A stretch of DNA of 64,000 bases from Cavenderia fasciculata (lineage: Eukaryota > Evosea > Eumycetozoa > Acytosteliales > Cavenderiaceae), in contig NW_004457723.1 of the NCBI RefSeq assembly GCF_000203815.1, forward strand, positions 1,116,001-1,180,000, written 5' to 3'. This document shows positions 24,150 through 36,343 of the stretch, in pieces. The position numbers and the translations under genes were made by a program. Within the stretch, counting starts at the first letter, position 1. Each line of letters starts with the position of its first letter. The notes beneath the pieces were generated by a model. That model made no database searches, was not told where the DNA came from, and saw nothing but the letters and a program-made list of their open reading frames with translations.

Positions 24150-24565
24150 TTATCTTTTTTTGATTTTTTAGTTTTTTTTAAATTAAAAAGAGAAAGATGT
24201 TCTATGTGTCTTGTGCACTGCTACTCTTTGTGTACTTATTTATTAAAAGAATGAAAAGAAAAGAAAAGAAAAAGTCATAATTTATAATTAGAGTAATAGA
24301 GAGCATTCATAAGCTAAAAACAAAATGTCAATACCCGATTTGGAAGCCATCACCCACACACTTGCCAACCTCCCTTACCTTTGACTCGAGATTATGAAAT
24401 AATAAGAGGTTTTCATTCGTCCTTTCACACTGTGTCTCTCATCTCTACCTTTTTAATCAATAGATTCAACATCAATCAGTCAATCAACCAATCAGGTACC
24501 AATCTCCTTCACTATCTCTCTCTCTCTACTACTTTCTATTCCGATGCGACATTTTGTTTGTTTGT
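24150..24565. other. Intergenic, FNIP gene / GATA gene 1
   Basis: A 416-bp gap between two minus-strand genes. A 19-codon frame at 24325 with C-ending codons is the only coding-like trace. Repeated GAAAA units lie near 24250. Nothing firm. Confidence 0.5.
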
Positions 24566-26709
24566 TTATTTATGTTTTCTTTTTGACTGATGCTGATTAT
24601 TATTAGGCGGTTGTTGTTTGTTACGTGGTTTTCTTTTAGATTTGGAGGAGGATCGTTGTATTGGAGGAGAAGGAGGATGTTCCTTTACATCATCATCTTG
24701 TTGTTCATCACCATCATCATCATCTTTTATCACTATTACTTCTTGTTCACCTTCTGCTGCTACAGTTGTTGTTACTGCAGTTACTGGAGGTTTAGCATCA
24801 TGTGGATCATTTACAACATTATAAATAGAATGTCTTTGTCTAGCTTCTCTCTCCTTTTTTAATCTTTTTTGGATAAACAATCCACAGGCATTACAGACTT
24901 TACCATGTGCCTCGGAATTCCTCCATTCTGGTGTGTTGGAGGTCTTGCACAAGCCACATACCTCTGGTCTGGCACTTGGGGGACGTCCTCTTTTCTTTTG
25001 TGGTTCCTGCTCTGCTGCTTTGGTGGTTGTTGTAAGTTGGCTCCTTTTCCTTTCTTCCTCTTGTTGGCACATACGAGCAAACTCTTTAAACACTGGAGAC
25101 TCTTCTTTGGGGGGAATCGGTGGCAATGGAGGCGGCTTGAAATGCTTTCGAGGATTTGGATCGGATTCAAATTTAATGACCCTTGGAGAAGGTGGCACAG
25201 AATAGGACGACGAGTCAGAAGATAAAGGAGACTCGGGAGAGAAAGGATTCAAAGAGGTAGACCATACTGGAGTTGAAAAAGGTGTAGATGTTAAAGAACT
25301 TGTTGGTGATGGATGATTTTGATGATGATGATGTCTGTTATAGTCAGATGTAGAAGTAGTAGAAGTGGTAGACGTCGATGTGGTACTAGTTGTAGAGGTA
25401 GAGGTAGAGGTAGAATTAGATGGAGTAGTACCATACCATGGTCTTGGTGAGGTGGTTGGTGATACTGATGGTCTGGATGAATTTGAATTGTATGGAGAAG
25501 TGGTTGTTGGAGATAATGGTGGTGGTGGTGGTAATGATGATTGTGGTGGTGGCGGCGGTCGGTATGGAGAACACAATTGTCCTGTAAGAGACAGAGTAGT
25601 TGGGGATGGAGGACAAGATAAAAAGGATGACGATGATTTTGAAAGGCTACTTGGTGACATTGGCAATAGGGGTTGTGGAGTAAAAGGTCGTGGCTGAGGT
25701 GGAGTAAAGGGTCTGTTGTTGTTGTTGGAAGCAGATGGTAATGTTGGACTGGTCATTGGAAGAATAGGAGACCAACTTGGTGAAATTCGAGGATTGGATT
25801 GGAGCGGAGGCAATAAATAGGACGGCGTCGTCAAATGGAATCTCTCTTGAATCGGAGATCCAGGTGATATAGGCGATAATAAAAGTGTGGCTGATGATGA
25901 TGATGATGATGGTACATTGGAAGATGATGTTATTGGATTTCCTGGAACAGGTGGAAATTTATTATTACTTTGATCCTAGGTATTTATCGATTAAATAATA
26001 TTAAATATATTAAAAAATAATACTAATAATTAATAATTAAAATATCAACATACATTTAAAGATGAATTATTATTATTATTGCTTTGATTCATTTCTGGGA
26101 CCAAATCCATCTTGTTGTTGGAATTTTTACCAACAACAATATTTGGGAGTTTTAATGTTGTAAGTTTAGCTAAATCTAAAGATTTCTCTTGGATCTTTTA
26201 GATAGAAAAAAAAAAATAATTAATCATTGATCCTTTTTTTAAAAATTAATTTATTTTTTAGATCAAAAAATACATACAATCCATTTCGATTCTAGAATAT
26301 CAGTAGAATTATTTAATGTAGGGTTATTATTATTATTATATCTAAATGACTACATGAATATGGACAAAAGGGATTGCAAGTTAGTTTTAAAGGTTTAAAA
26401 AAAAAAAAAAAAAGAATGGAATCATGGAGTGATTAGGGGCTGGAAGGGGGTGGATCATGAATCGAAAGTCTTTTTTTTTTTTTTTTTGTTTAATTCTTAT
26501 TTTACCTTGTCCCAAACTTTTGGTCCATCATTTAGATAGAATGGATTCACCTTTAGATGTTGATGATATGGATTGACATTATCAACAAAATCAAAAGGGT
26601 GATCCAACAGTTGAAGACGATGAGGATGATGGACAAGTTTAAATTCTGCTGAAATCTGCTGATTCTGCTGGCAGAAATCTGCTGGATTGGTTAATAATAT
26701 AGACACCAT
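24566..26709 (-). CDS. GATA zinc-finger transcription factor 1
   Basis: Four exons (26709-26506, 26349-26278, 26194-26054, 25975-24566) close in frame to 608 residues. One GATA-type IV finger lies at 479-503 (C-x2-C-x17-C-x2-C, core TPEWRNSEAHGKVCNAC), preceded directly by an AT-hook-like KKRGRPP. A basic helix and RHSIYNVVNDPHD follow. The rest is Pro/Ser/Thr-rich and probably disordered. It is expected to be a nuclear sequence-specific DNA-binding protein recognising GATA sites. The finger exon is certain. The upstream exons 1-3 are predicted from splice signals and phase, and intron 1 contains long A and T runs. It is the first of four minus-strand GATA genes within 20 kb. Confidence 0.87.
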
Positions 26710-28687
26710 ATTAACAAATATTAACACACACAAATGAATATAAAATTGAACAACAATGACAAAAGTAGGAGAAATAGATAGAGATGGATCAAATTTCCAG
26801 GAAATCTATTTTTTTTGGTTGGTGTTTGTAGCAACGAGCAATCAGCAGATTCTCTTCACTGGCTCATCTTTTGACCTCCTCTTTCTCCTTTTAGGGGTTG
26901 TTTTTTTGGTTTGATGATTGATATTGATTGAAACAAAAGAGAGAATGGGGGGTTTACGATAGAGTTTGGTAATGGTGGTGTGTGATAAACTATGAACAAA
27001 CCCTATTCTCCATTATGTTTCTGTTATAACAATCGATTGACACTTTATAAAAAAAAAAAAAAAAAGATTAAACCACTGCTGATGTGTGATGTCTGGTTCT
27101 TCTCAATCTCTGCCATTCGCTCGCATTATACTGTTTTTTTCATCATCAGATGTCTGCCATTTTGTGCACCAACAGATTTGGCTATTGAAGAAATTGCATC
27201 AATAATATTGATAATAAACATTGTGTTATGGAAATGTGTCTGTGTTTTAAAAAGCATAGTGGATGGTGTGAAATAATAATGGAATGGTCCTCCCTCCTCT
27301 CTTCAATCTATGCAACTTACATATATTCTATTCTACTATTCTACTTGTCAATGGGTAATCTATATTTTGTAAGCTTTTATATTCTCTCTATCTTTGCTCT
27401 CTTGATATATTCTACCTTTTTATCAAAAGTGGTACTAATTAGTTAGACTTGGACAATTAGATATATAAATCAGTAAAAGAGAGATGGAGAGAGAGTTTAA
27501 ACTGCAGTGGTGGAAGAAATGGAAGAAGAAGAAAGGTTGGTGATGGGTGGTGATACATTATTCAATTACTGTACTGGATCAGACAGATTTCTATCTCTAT
27601 CTGTTATAGATAGCCAAACGTTTCACAAATAGATGGCAGGAGTAGCAGAACTGAAACCATTTGATCGATCCTTTTTTGGTAACCTTTTTTTTTTTTTTGT
27701 ATGTGCGTGACACTACTTGAATAGCAACCAACCATTTCAATGGCATTGAATCGATTCGAATTGAATAGTGATCACTTTTTCTTTATACTCTTTCAAGCTA
27801 GAGGTTTCTCAATGAACAGTCGTTCACCCCAGTAATCCGTCCGTCCACATGAATGAGAATCTCTCCATCTAGGTAGTAGGTAGCCAGACCGACCGCCGCT
27901 CAATGATCAACGGTCCGTCTTCTTTTTTCCCAAATATATTGATAAATTGTTCGGAATTTAATAATAGAATAGAAAGTAAAATTTTCCAGCAACGAGGAGG
28001 AACTGGCTACATAAATTTATTTTTTTAGCTAGTTTAAATTTCCATCGATATGTTTGCAGGTCGACAATATGTATCTGCCATACATTACCACTCTATATTG
28101 TTATTTCCCCAAACATTTCTACAAGTAAATATAACATTATTATTTAAACCCACCACACCTCCCACATCCTCATCAATATTTATATATCTGTGGTGGGTGG
28201 GTACGTAATTAAAGTTGATCAATTCGTATGGATAAGCTAATAATGATATAAACCGCCGTTTTCGTAGTACTCACTACTCTCTCTCAATCTCGCACACCAC
28301 ACTTCAACTCTATCCAAATAAAAATAACAATGTTGTACATCTTAGTGTCTAAACACTTGATGAATCATTTCATTCAAATAAACAATCCTGTAGCTAATGG
28401 ATGATGATTTAAAAGAATGGATGTATTGTTTTTTACTATTTATAGTAATATTTTCAATCACCATTTTAGAGGTTATAAGAGTGTTTTCCTGTTTTATTTG
28501 AGTGATCATCATTCCAACAACCACTTACTTTTTTATTTATATCTGTTGAGAAAAACAATCATATCAAATCAAATCAAATCAAATCAAAAAAAACATAATG
28601 GATTTAATAATGGAAAGATTCTTCAAGTTCCACTGTTGTTGTTGTTGTTGACTTGTTTATTTAGGAAATTCTTTGGTTTGTTTGTAT
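26710..28687. other. Long intergenic region between GATA genes 1 and 2
   Basis: About 2 kb. Noted contents: a GC-richer stretch at 27815-27925; a GGTGGGTGGGTAC G-box-like site near 28192-28204; and promoter-like CT-rich DNA (28260-28330) leading to an ATG at 28330 with only 24 codons. The open frames at 26992 and 27228 show no family resemblance. No RNA gene was recognised. Confidence 0.5.
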
Positions 28688-29326
28688 TTAATATAAACAT
28701 TGAATAGAAGAATTGATCGATGGTTTAATTGGTTCCATTGGTGGTGATTGCGATGATAAGGATTGGGCTCTTTCTTGTTTGTTTTTTTTCCAAATTTGAA
28801 GTCCGCATGCATTACAGACATACTCTCCATTGGGTGCCTTTCTCCATTCGGGTGTCGACGTTACAGAACATTTGGCACAACATTCTGGTTTCGATAAAGG
28901 TGGTCTACCTCTTTTTTTAGCTGGTATCATCACTGTATTTTGTGAAAATATTATCATTGATTCTTCGATATCCTTTTGGTAGTCGGAAAAAGGTGAAAGT
29001 GGAGATCGAGGAGGTGGGAGTGGTAGGGAATAATTGGGACTATCCACCTTCATTGGGAATGGTGAATGTCTTTGTACAAATGAATTTCCAACAGATGGTT
29101 CTGACATTTTATCGGCTTTTAATGGATCGTTTTGTGATTGAACTTTAATCTCTGTCAAAAAGGATTGGAAATCTGGTAAACGGATGTCTTCAACTGTCTG
29201 TTGATTTTCTCTCGCATGGAATGGTCCCATATTAACATCTAATCTTGGTAATGGATAGTTTAATTGTACCATTTTAAATGGAGGTGAGGAAGAGGAGGCG
29301 GAGGAGGAGTTTATTAAATGTTGCAT
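28688..29326 (-). CDS. GATA zinc-finger transcription factor 2 (short)
   Basis: A single exon of 212 residues, much shorter than the other three GATA proteins here. The finger lies at 150-174 (C150, C153, C171, C174; core TPEWRKAPNGEYVCNAC), again preceded by the AT-hook-like KKRGRPP at 137-143. The tail after the finger is only about 38 residues and lacks the HSxxxVxNDP motif seen in GATA 1 and 3. The N-terminal part is Ser/Pro-rich with no recognised domain. It is expected to be a nuclear GATA-site binder. With little besides the DNA-binding module, it could act as a competitor of the longer factors; that is speculation. Confidence 0.9.
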   Translation of the reverse strand: MQHLINSSSASSSSPPFKMVQLNYPLPRLDVNMGPFHARENQQTVEDIRLPDFQSFLTEIKVQSQNDPLKADKMSEPSVGNSFVQRHSPFPMKVDSPNYSLPLPPPRSPLSPFSDYQKDIEESMIIFSQNTVMIPAKKRGRPPLSKPECCAKCSVTSTPEWRKAPNGEYVCNACGLQIWKKNKQERAQSLSSQSPPMEPIKPSINSSIQCLY

Positions 29327-30441
29327 GATTTAGGAAATGAACAAACAAGAAGAACCCTTTTTAATCAATGAAATGAATCAATGATTTAAGATAATTAATT
29401 AATTAAATTATTTCAAATTGGAATGAAATAAATAATTATTTGTTAAATGAATCATCTTTGATTGATTAAGATAAACCAACCATACTGTACAATAGAACAA
29501 CAAAAAAAAATATGTATATAATTCATTTAAATTCATTTAGTGGTTGCAATCAAGAATTAAAGTAAATTTGATAGAAAAATATGGCGATGGATGGTAAGAT
29601 GGTGGGTGGTAGTGGTAAGAAAAAAGTCAATTCAGATCACATTGCATCATACCAGTACTACTATATATCTCTCTGGGTGATTCATATTTTTACGACCCAC
29701 TGTTAAACCATTGTTGTTTCCATCGTCAAAATCAAGTAGAAGAAGAAGAAGAAGAAGTCAGGTGTATGGGGGTAATATTAGTGAGAAACACACTGATACA
29801 CAACAATGGTGTCTAAAAAAGATACACTGCAGATGTGTACACATATCAGGTGGGGGGTATACAGAGCTATATATTATTTATTTTATTATTTATTATTTTG
29901 ATTTATGGAAATAGAGAAGTAGTTGAAGAAAAACTATCGTCGACTTTATGTGTGTAGTGTAATGTAGAGTGGCAGTTATATTTAGTATTATTTTTGGGAG
30001 ATCGTCTGATCGTCGTAGGTGGTTTCATATTTAATATATAAGTTTTGTTAAATGTTGAACAAACTCCCCATCTAAAAGTATTATTATTTTTGGGTGGTTT
30101 GTACAAATGAAATGAATGGATGATGACAATGATTGTAAATTGAAATAAATAAATAAATGTATGCAAGATAAATGAGGAAGAGGATGAAGAAGAATTGATT
30201 GGCAAAGTTATAAGGTTATGTGTGATTTGATTTTCTGGGTGGTTATTACTAATGTTACAAAATAAATAAATAAATAAATAAATAATTATATTTCATATCT
30301 GGATTGATTTGTTTCTTCACCACTTGTATCATCATCATCATCATAGTCATCGTCATTATTATTATTATTATTATTATTATCTTGGTCATTGTTGGGTAGA
30401 CATTTTTTATCAATTAGATTATTATCATCATCCGCTAGTCT
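29327..30441. other. Intergenic between GATA 2 and beta-rich membrane protein 1
   Basis: About 1.1 kb of AT-rich DNA with GAA repeats (29735-29756), ATT/TAT repeats near 30355-30380 and AAATA repeats near 30258-30280. Open frames at 29711 and 29903 look spurious. No RNA gene was recognised. Confidence 0.5.
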
Positions 30442-33003
30442 TCATTGATTATTGCTGACTATTCTCTTTTGCTTTTCAAAAAAACCAATGATTTCCTTGT
30501 GGTAGAGAATCGACATGGCAACAAGACCAACAAAAACAGCTGCACCAATGACAATCCCTGCAATGGCACCAGCACTGAGCATAGCCTTTTCAGAGACACA
30601 GTCAAAAGAGACAGTAAGCGAAAAACTATCAAATGCCGATCGCACGTTGCAATCACTATCGATACTGTATCCTTGGTAGGTGGAAATATCTCCATTCTCC
30701 ACATTGATGATGTTTTCTTCATCATATTGCATTGCTTCAACAGTTGTATTACCTTGAAGTTGTTCATAATTAACAACTACAATATCATTTGATCCACTTA
30801 ACAAATTTCTATTAATCATTAAAATAACTCTAGTAGAATTTAATATTAATTTGTTTACATTTACTAGTTAAAATGAAATTGAATTGATTAGGATACATTT
30901 AAATGTAATCTTTTCTTTCTTTTCTTTCTATCTATCTAATTTTTAGCTTACAAATATTAGTTGCATTATTAATATCATTTAAATAAAATACCAAAGTTCC
31001 ATTGGTACTTGATAATTGTCCATTGTTGTTCATTTCCAATTTGTTGAATGGTGAGAATTTAATCTCACCACCTTGGTTGGTGAATGTTGTATTTTGCAAG
31101 TTACCAGAGACGCCTGAAATAACTGAACCGGCAGACACTGTGATGGATGGAGAATCACCACTCATGACAAGAGAAGAGGTTGCTGGATCCATCGCCAAAG
31201 TTCCATTCACCTTTATGGTTCCACTCGTCGATGAAAATTGTCCTTTGATTTTGCTTGATCCATTCAATTCGAATACTGATCCAGTGTCTTCCAAATCATT
31301 GATATCAAATTGACCATTTGAAGTTATCTTGCTGTTTAACGATTGAATACTACTAGTATCTGTGAATGATAATTTACATGATTGATTAATAATAATCTTG
31401 GTTTGTGTTAAATTTAATATTGATGAATTCTAAAAAAAGAGAGAGAAATGATTAATTATATTTATATTTTCATTTTTAAATATTTCTTTTTTTTTAAAAA
31501 CATACAGCAAAGTGAACAAATGAAGCATTATTAATATTAAAAGAAGATTGAGAGAATACAAAATTGGATGAACCATAAATATTATTTGATAATCCACCAA
31601 TAATATTAAGTGTTGATAAATACTTGATTCCAACATTTCCATTCTATAGAAAAATAAATAAAATACCAACAAATATTATTATATTAATAAAAGACTATAA
31701 TATAAACCAACTTGTCTTGACTTTGATATACAAACATTGGCAACTAAATTTTGGATATTAATTGAACTTTGGGTATCAGCACCAACTCTTGAATTCATAA
31801 TTGATAATTTTGATTGATTGGCATTGAGTGATGATCCTACCAATATTTGAATTTCAGAATCATTCTATTAAATTAAATTGAATAATTAATTAACTTGAAT
31901 ATATATATATTTCTTTTCTTTTCTCTTTTTTTGTTACCTCAACATTAATTGGAACATTTGAATTAAAATTAAAATTTGAATTAACTAAACCAGATAATGT
32001 TGATCTACCAAGAATATTCAATGTGGTGGTGGTATCATTAAAGTTGAGTGTAGATGTTTTGAGACCAACCGATGAATTGGTCAACTTGACCAGATTAATA
32101 ATATTCAAATCACTGTTTGTAATGGTGATTGTACTATTGGTTGAAGAGAAACTTGGAATAGAAGCTTGACTTCTCTTATCAACATTAAATATACGTGCAC
32201 CTGAAATTAAAAGAAATGAATTCTATACAGAAATAATAAAATAAAATGTAAATATTAAAAAGAAATAATATATATATAAATATAATATATTGTCATACTT
32301 GAACATCAACAGAGAATAAAGATGATTGTACATATTGAAGAACACCAGATGATGAATACATATATATTGGAACATTATTACCAATAATATTTAAACTTGA
32401 TTTGGAAATGGCAAATGTCGCATTATTCTTAAACTCCATTTCATTTTGTGATGTTACATTTGATTGAGCTAAATTTTATAAATGAATCAAAATAATATTA
32501 ATATTATTGCAAACAAATTGATTGAAAGTGATATGTTTTGAATACATACTAGTTTGAAATAAAGAGTTTTCAAAAAATCTCATTGATCCACTAAACTGTA
32601 CATTGGTAGTATTGACAGTCATTGTAGAATCTAGCAGTGTAGAAGATGATGATGATCCATAAAGGAATGGTCCAGTCGCGGGGTTGAAATAGACTGTAGA
32701 ATTGTCAACGTTAATCTCTTGTTGTGCTGTGAGATTTCCATTCATATCGAGTTGTGAATTTCTTGATATTGTCAGAGTAGACACCTGATATTGACCATTG
32801 ATGAGTACACGTGAATTGGATGTGTTGATATAGACATTGTCAGCTCCCACTGGAACAGACTGCATCGACCACTTGGTTTGATCCGAATACGATCCAGACC
32901 CACCATTCCAAACGATTTCTACAGCCCCTAAACCACCAACTGTAAACAGTAGTAAAAACAATAATAATAATAATGTTTTATTTAAAAAAGAAAGGATTTC
33001 CAT
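30442..33003 (-). CDS. Type I membrane protein with repetitive beta-rich ectodomain, paralogue 1
   Basis: Seven exons (33003-32550, 32468-32299, 32222-31938, 31864-31712, 31643-31506, 31429-30952, 30863-30442) give 699 residues. A signal peptide (LLLLLFLLLFTVGGLGA) is followed by a WNGGSGSYSDQTKW...VPVGADNVYI module, then many short units rich in Asn, Ser, Thr, Val and Ile with alternating hydrophobic residues, the pattern of a parallel beta-helix. Many N-glycosylation sequons are present. Near 656-680 is one transmembrane helix (GAIAGIVIGAAVFVG), then about 19 cytoplasmic residues. It should be a glycosylated surface protein; ligand and function unknown. The gene at 45087-48349 is a clear paralogue in architecture, helix sequence and many-exon layout. 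Confidence 0.85.
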
Positions 33004-33995
33004 TCTACTGCCTTTGGTACAAAATAAAAAAAAGAAGTTGTGTGTTAGTCATGATCGAGATGCCATCCCATCACATGACTCTAGAGACTTACTTTTTGTT
33101 TTGAAAAAGAGAATATATATGTGTGTTCGTTTATAAATAATAATTAATTAATTAATTAGAGATTAATCAATTCAATCGTTGGTTGGTTTGGACTACTCTA
33201 CTGTACTGTAAGTGTATGTAATCTATCTATCTATCTCTCTCTCTCTCTCTCTCTATTCTGTATTGTTGTTATTAATAACTCTTTAAACAAGTGATGTATG
33301 GTTTTGTTGGTTTGGGTTTGTTTGTGGTTGTTTGTATAAATAAAGTTCATGTTCAAACCTACCTACCTATGGAGTGATAGCGAGCACAAGGATGAGGATG
33401 ATGAGGAGAGTGAGATCTGATGAGGAGGAGGAGGAGGGAGAGACCAGCAAGCGATCAACTCTAAATCAATTTAAAGAGACACTCCTATAGTTGCTTTGCT
33501 GCTGCGGTAGCTTTGTCGCTAACCATTGACAATCTTCACACCACCCTTGAACATTGTTGGTACCGATCAATTGGGTTGTTTGAAACAAAGCAACAACAAG
33601 CTAAATTTAATCAGCTGATGCTTGGGAGATTGTCATGTTTTTTTTTTAGCCCCACCATCGATCCATCATGACATGGGCCATACACCCCCATCACCTTGGT
33701 ATGGAATGGGCATCAACCGTCACGACACCCCCTCGTCTCATTGGTCACCAACGATTCAAAACGATGATCCCATCACCTGTCTCTTGGAATCAATCTAAAG
33801 TTCGAAGATCTTTGGTAATGAATACATGAAGTGTCGGTTGATATTCTGATGGATTCATTCAAGCCAAACATATAAGCATATGATACCCATACCCCCTACA
33901 CACATGAACATCAGAATGTCTCACCCTGATTACCCGAATTGATTCATAAAGGTGTGGAGACATGTGATGCGATGTGTTGTTGTTTTCGAGATCAA
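33004..33995. other. Intergenic, beta-rich membrane protein 1 / GATA 3
   Basis: About 1 kb upstream of the membrane-protein gene. It holds a CTAT/CT repeat (33222-33255), GGA repeats (33420-33440) and GC-richer DNA at 33640-33780. No coding frame or RNA recognised. Confidence 0.55.
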
Positions 33996-34373
33996 CTAAA
34001 TCTTTTTATTTATATTTTGGTTTGTGGTTGTTTGGATTGATGATGGGGTAGTAGTCATTGTTGGACTGGTTACTGGGGAATTAATAGTCGTGGTGGTGGT
34101 GATGGATGGTGAAGATGAGGATAGGATTCTGGGATGGTTGTTTTGACCATTTGCCGAACTCGGAGGAGGAGAAGGAGAAGCTACCCTTTTTAATGTTGGT
34201 GGCGATATTAACAACGATGAAGAACCATTGTACAAATTGGGACCTAGTGGTTGTACTAAACCATTATTATTTTGATTATATTCACTATTATTTGTTGTTG
34301 TTGTTGTTGTTGTTGTTATCGTTGTTGGTGGGGTAATAATATTTAAATCCAACAATTTCTTTTGTTTTTTAGA

Positions 34374-34427
<54 letters not shown>

Positions 34428-35732
34428 GTTGTCTAATGGCTTTTTAGTTGGTGGTGGTGGTGGTGGAGAGGGTGGATCATTGATGACAATATCAAGACTG
34501 TGTTTTTGTTTTGATTCCTTTTCTTTTTTGACTCTTTTCATATGTTGGAGTCCACAAGCATTGCACAGGTCTACACCATTTTCTCCTTTTCTCCATTCCG
34601 GTGTCGTTGTCCTTTGGCATAGTGCACAACTCAGTGGTCTTTCTTGAGGTGGTCTACCTCTTTTTTTCTTTGTTGATGGGCTTGGTTTAGCTGGATTTGA
34701 TTTACCCTTTGTTGTTGTTGATGTACTCGTTGAACTTGTTGTGCTGGTAGTGGTGGTGGTGGTTGTGGTGGTTTGTTGGTCTGAGACATTGTCATCAGTA
34801 ATAAATTGTGGGGTTGGAGCTCTCGATGATGAACCTGAAGATTCATTGGTACTCTTGGGCATTAATGGACTAGAATTGGTGGCTTTAACTGTTTGACCTC
34901 TTTGAGGTATTGATGGTGATGATGATGATTCTGTATTCATTTTGACCAAGGTTGGTGGTGAAATGGAAGGTGGTTGAGATGGTCTTTGTAGAAGAGATAC
35001 ATTTGGAGAAGATATCACAAACATGTTGGGAGGTGAACTAGTTGTAGTAGCAGTATTGGCAGTGGAGGTTGAAGTTTGGGGTTGGGTACGTCCAGATGTA
35101 AATGGTGATGAAGGAGTCTTTGTCTTTTTAGTTTTGGTCGATGACGGTGGCGGCGATGTAGAGATGACTGGCATTGGTGGTTGCGTCATTTGATCCATCA
35201 ACTCATCCATATAGTATTCAAGGATAGATACTATCGAGGTTGTCATTGCCAAAGCATCATCGACAGTTGCCACAAGATCCCCTTTGGTTGGCTTGATGTT
35301 TGACTTTAACCTTAACCTTTGAAAATTATCGATCACCTCTATCACTTGTACGGTGTTGGCTTTTACTTGATCGAGAACTTCTCTTTGTCTCATCATGTTG
35401 TAAGTGTCTGATCCTGGATCGGGTGGATATCTGACCGATGATGGATATTCCTCCTCCTCCTCCACTTCCGCCTCCTCTACGAAATTCTGGTCCATGTCTA
35501 TTTCATAAGACTCTTCCACCAAATTGTCAGCCTCTTCAAATACTAGCCTTTTCCGATGGATTGTAGGAGATCGAGGGCGATTCTTTGTAGTATCTGTCTC
35601 TACTGGTATTTTGAGTGTGTTTCCATTCATTGGATTCACCAAGTTGTTCCTGTCAATGTCCATCTCGTCTACGCCTCCCCCTCCTCCTCTCTTACTCTTG
35701 GTGATAGTGATGTTACTGCTAATCGGATTCAT
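33996..35732 (-). CDS. GATA zinc-finger transcription factor 3
   Basis: A single exon of 578 residues. An acidic N-terminal third contains a predicted helical segment at about 112-182 (MMRQREVLDQVKANTVQVIE ... SIVSILEYYMDELMDQ) that resembles one in GATA 4. After long Ser/Thr/Pro tracts come KKKRGRPP and the finger at 369-393 (C369, C372, C390, C393; core TTTPEWRKGENGVDLCNACG). HSLDIVINDPP follows, matching HSIYNVVNDPH of GATA 1. The C-terminus has an Asn run of about 19 and Thr runs. It is expected to be a nuclear regulator. The helical segment is a candidate dimerisation or partner-binding domain. Confidence 0.92.
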
Positions 35733-36343
35733 TCATTTATTTATTCATCCTTTAACTTTTAATTCATTTGATACAAGGATTTATAAAAATAATAATACTA
35801 ATAATAATAATAATAGTAATTATTGGGGTATAATGTTCGGAATGATGAGGTTGGAGGATGTTTGTTATTATCTTTCTGGATTGGATTGGGATTGGGTTTG
35901 TCAAACAAACAATTTGTGAAATGAAATGGATCCATTCATTCATCCACATTAAAATGTTGTTTTGTGGGAGGTTGCTGTTCAACAACAAGAAGCGTTGTTG
36001 TGTTGCCCAACGATTAGATAATGAAGGGGTTTTTGGTTTGGTTTGTAATAATATAAAATATTTATTTGCGTGCGTGCTCATTTACACATGTGGTGGTAGA
36101 GTTTTTTGAAGGTTAGATGCAGGATAAATCGGGAATGGAAAAGAGTAGTGATCACACCCCTCCTCGCAAAATTAAACATATTCTCGCACACACATATAAA
36201 TATTCATTCACTCGTATATATAATTATAACTAATCAAATCAATTCAATCCTATCAAAATGAAATCGAAATCATTTTCTTTGATATTTTTCCCAACAAGAG
36301 GATATCCCTCTAAATTTATTTATTTCTTTGATTTATTATTGAA
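35733..36343. other. Intergenic, GATA 3 / RRM gene
   Basis: Promoter-like AT-rich DNA upstream of GATA 3, with AATAAT runs (35786-35820). An ATG in good context at 36258 opens a 66-codon frame that runs antisense into the RRM gene. I regard it as unproven. Confidence 0.5.

Noticed and set aside
24325-24384. 19-codon frame with C-ending codons
   Set aside because: It is too short and has no splice donor to extend it; kept only as a note.
26992-27446. Overlapping open frames between GATA 1 and GATA 2
   Set aside because: They contain a poly-A (Lys) run, odd composition and no recognisable motif.
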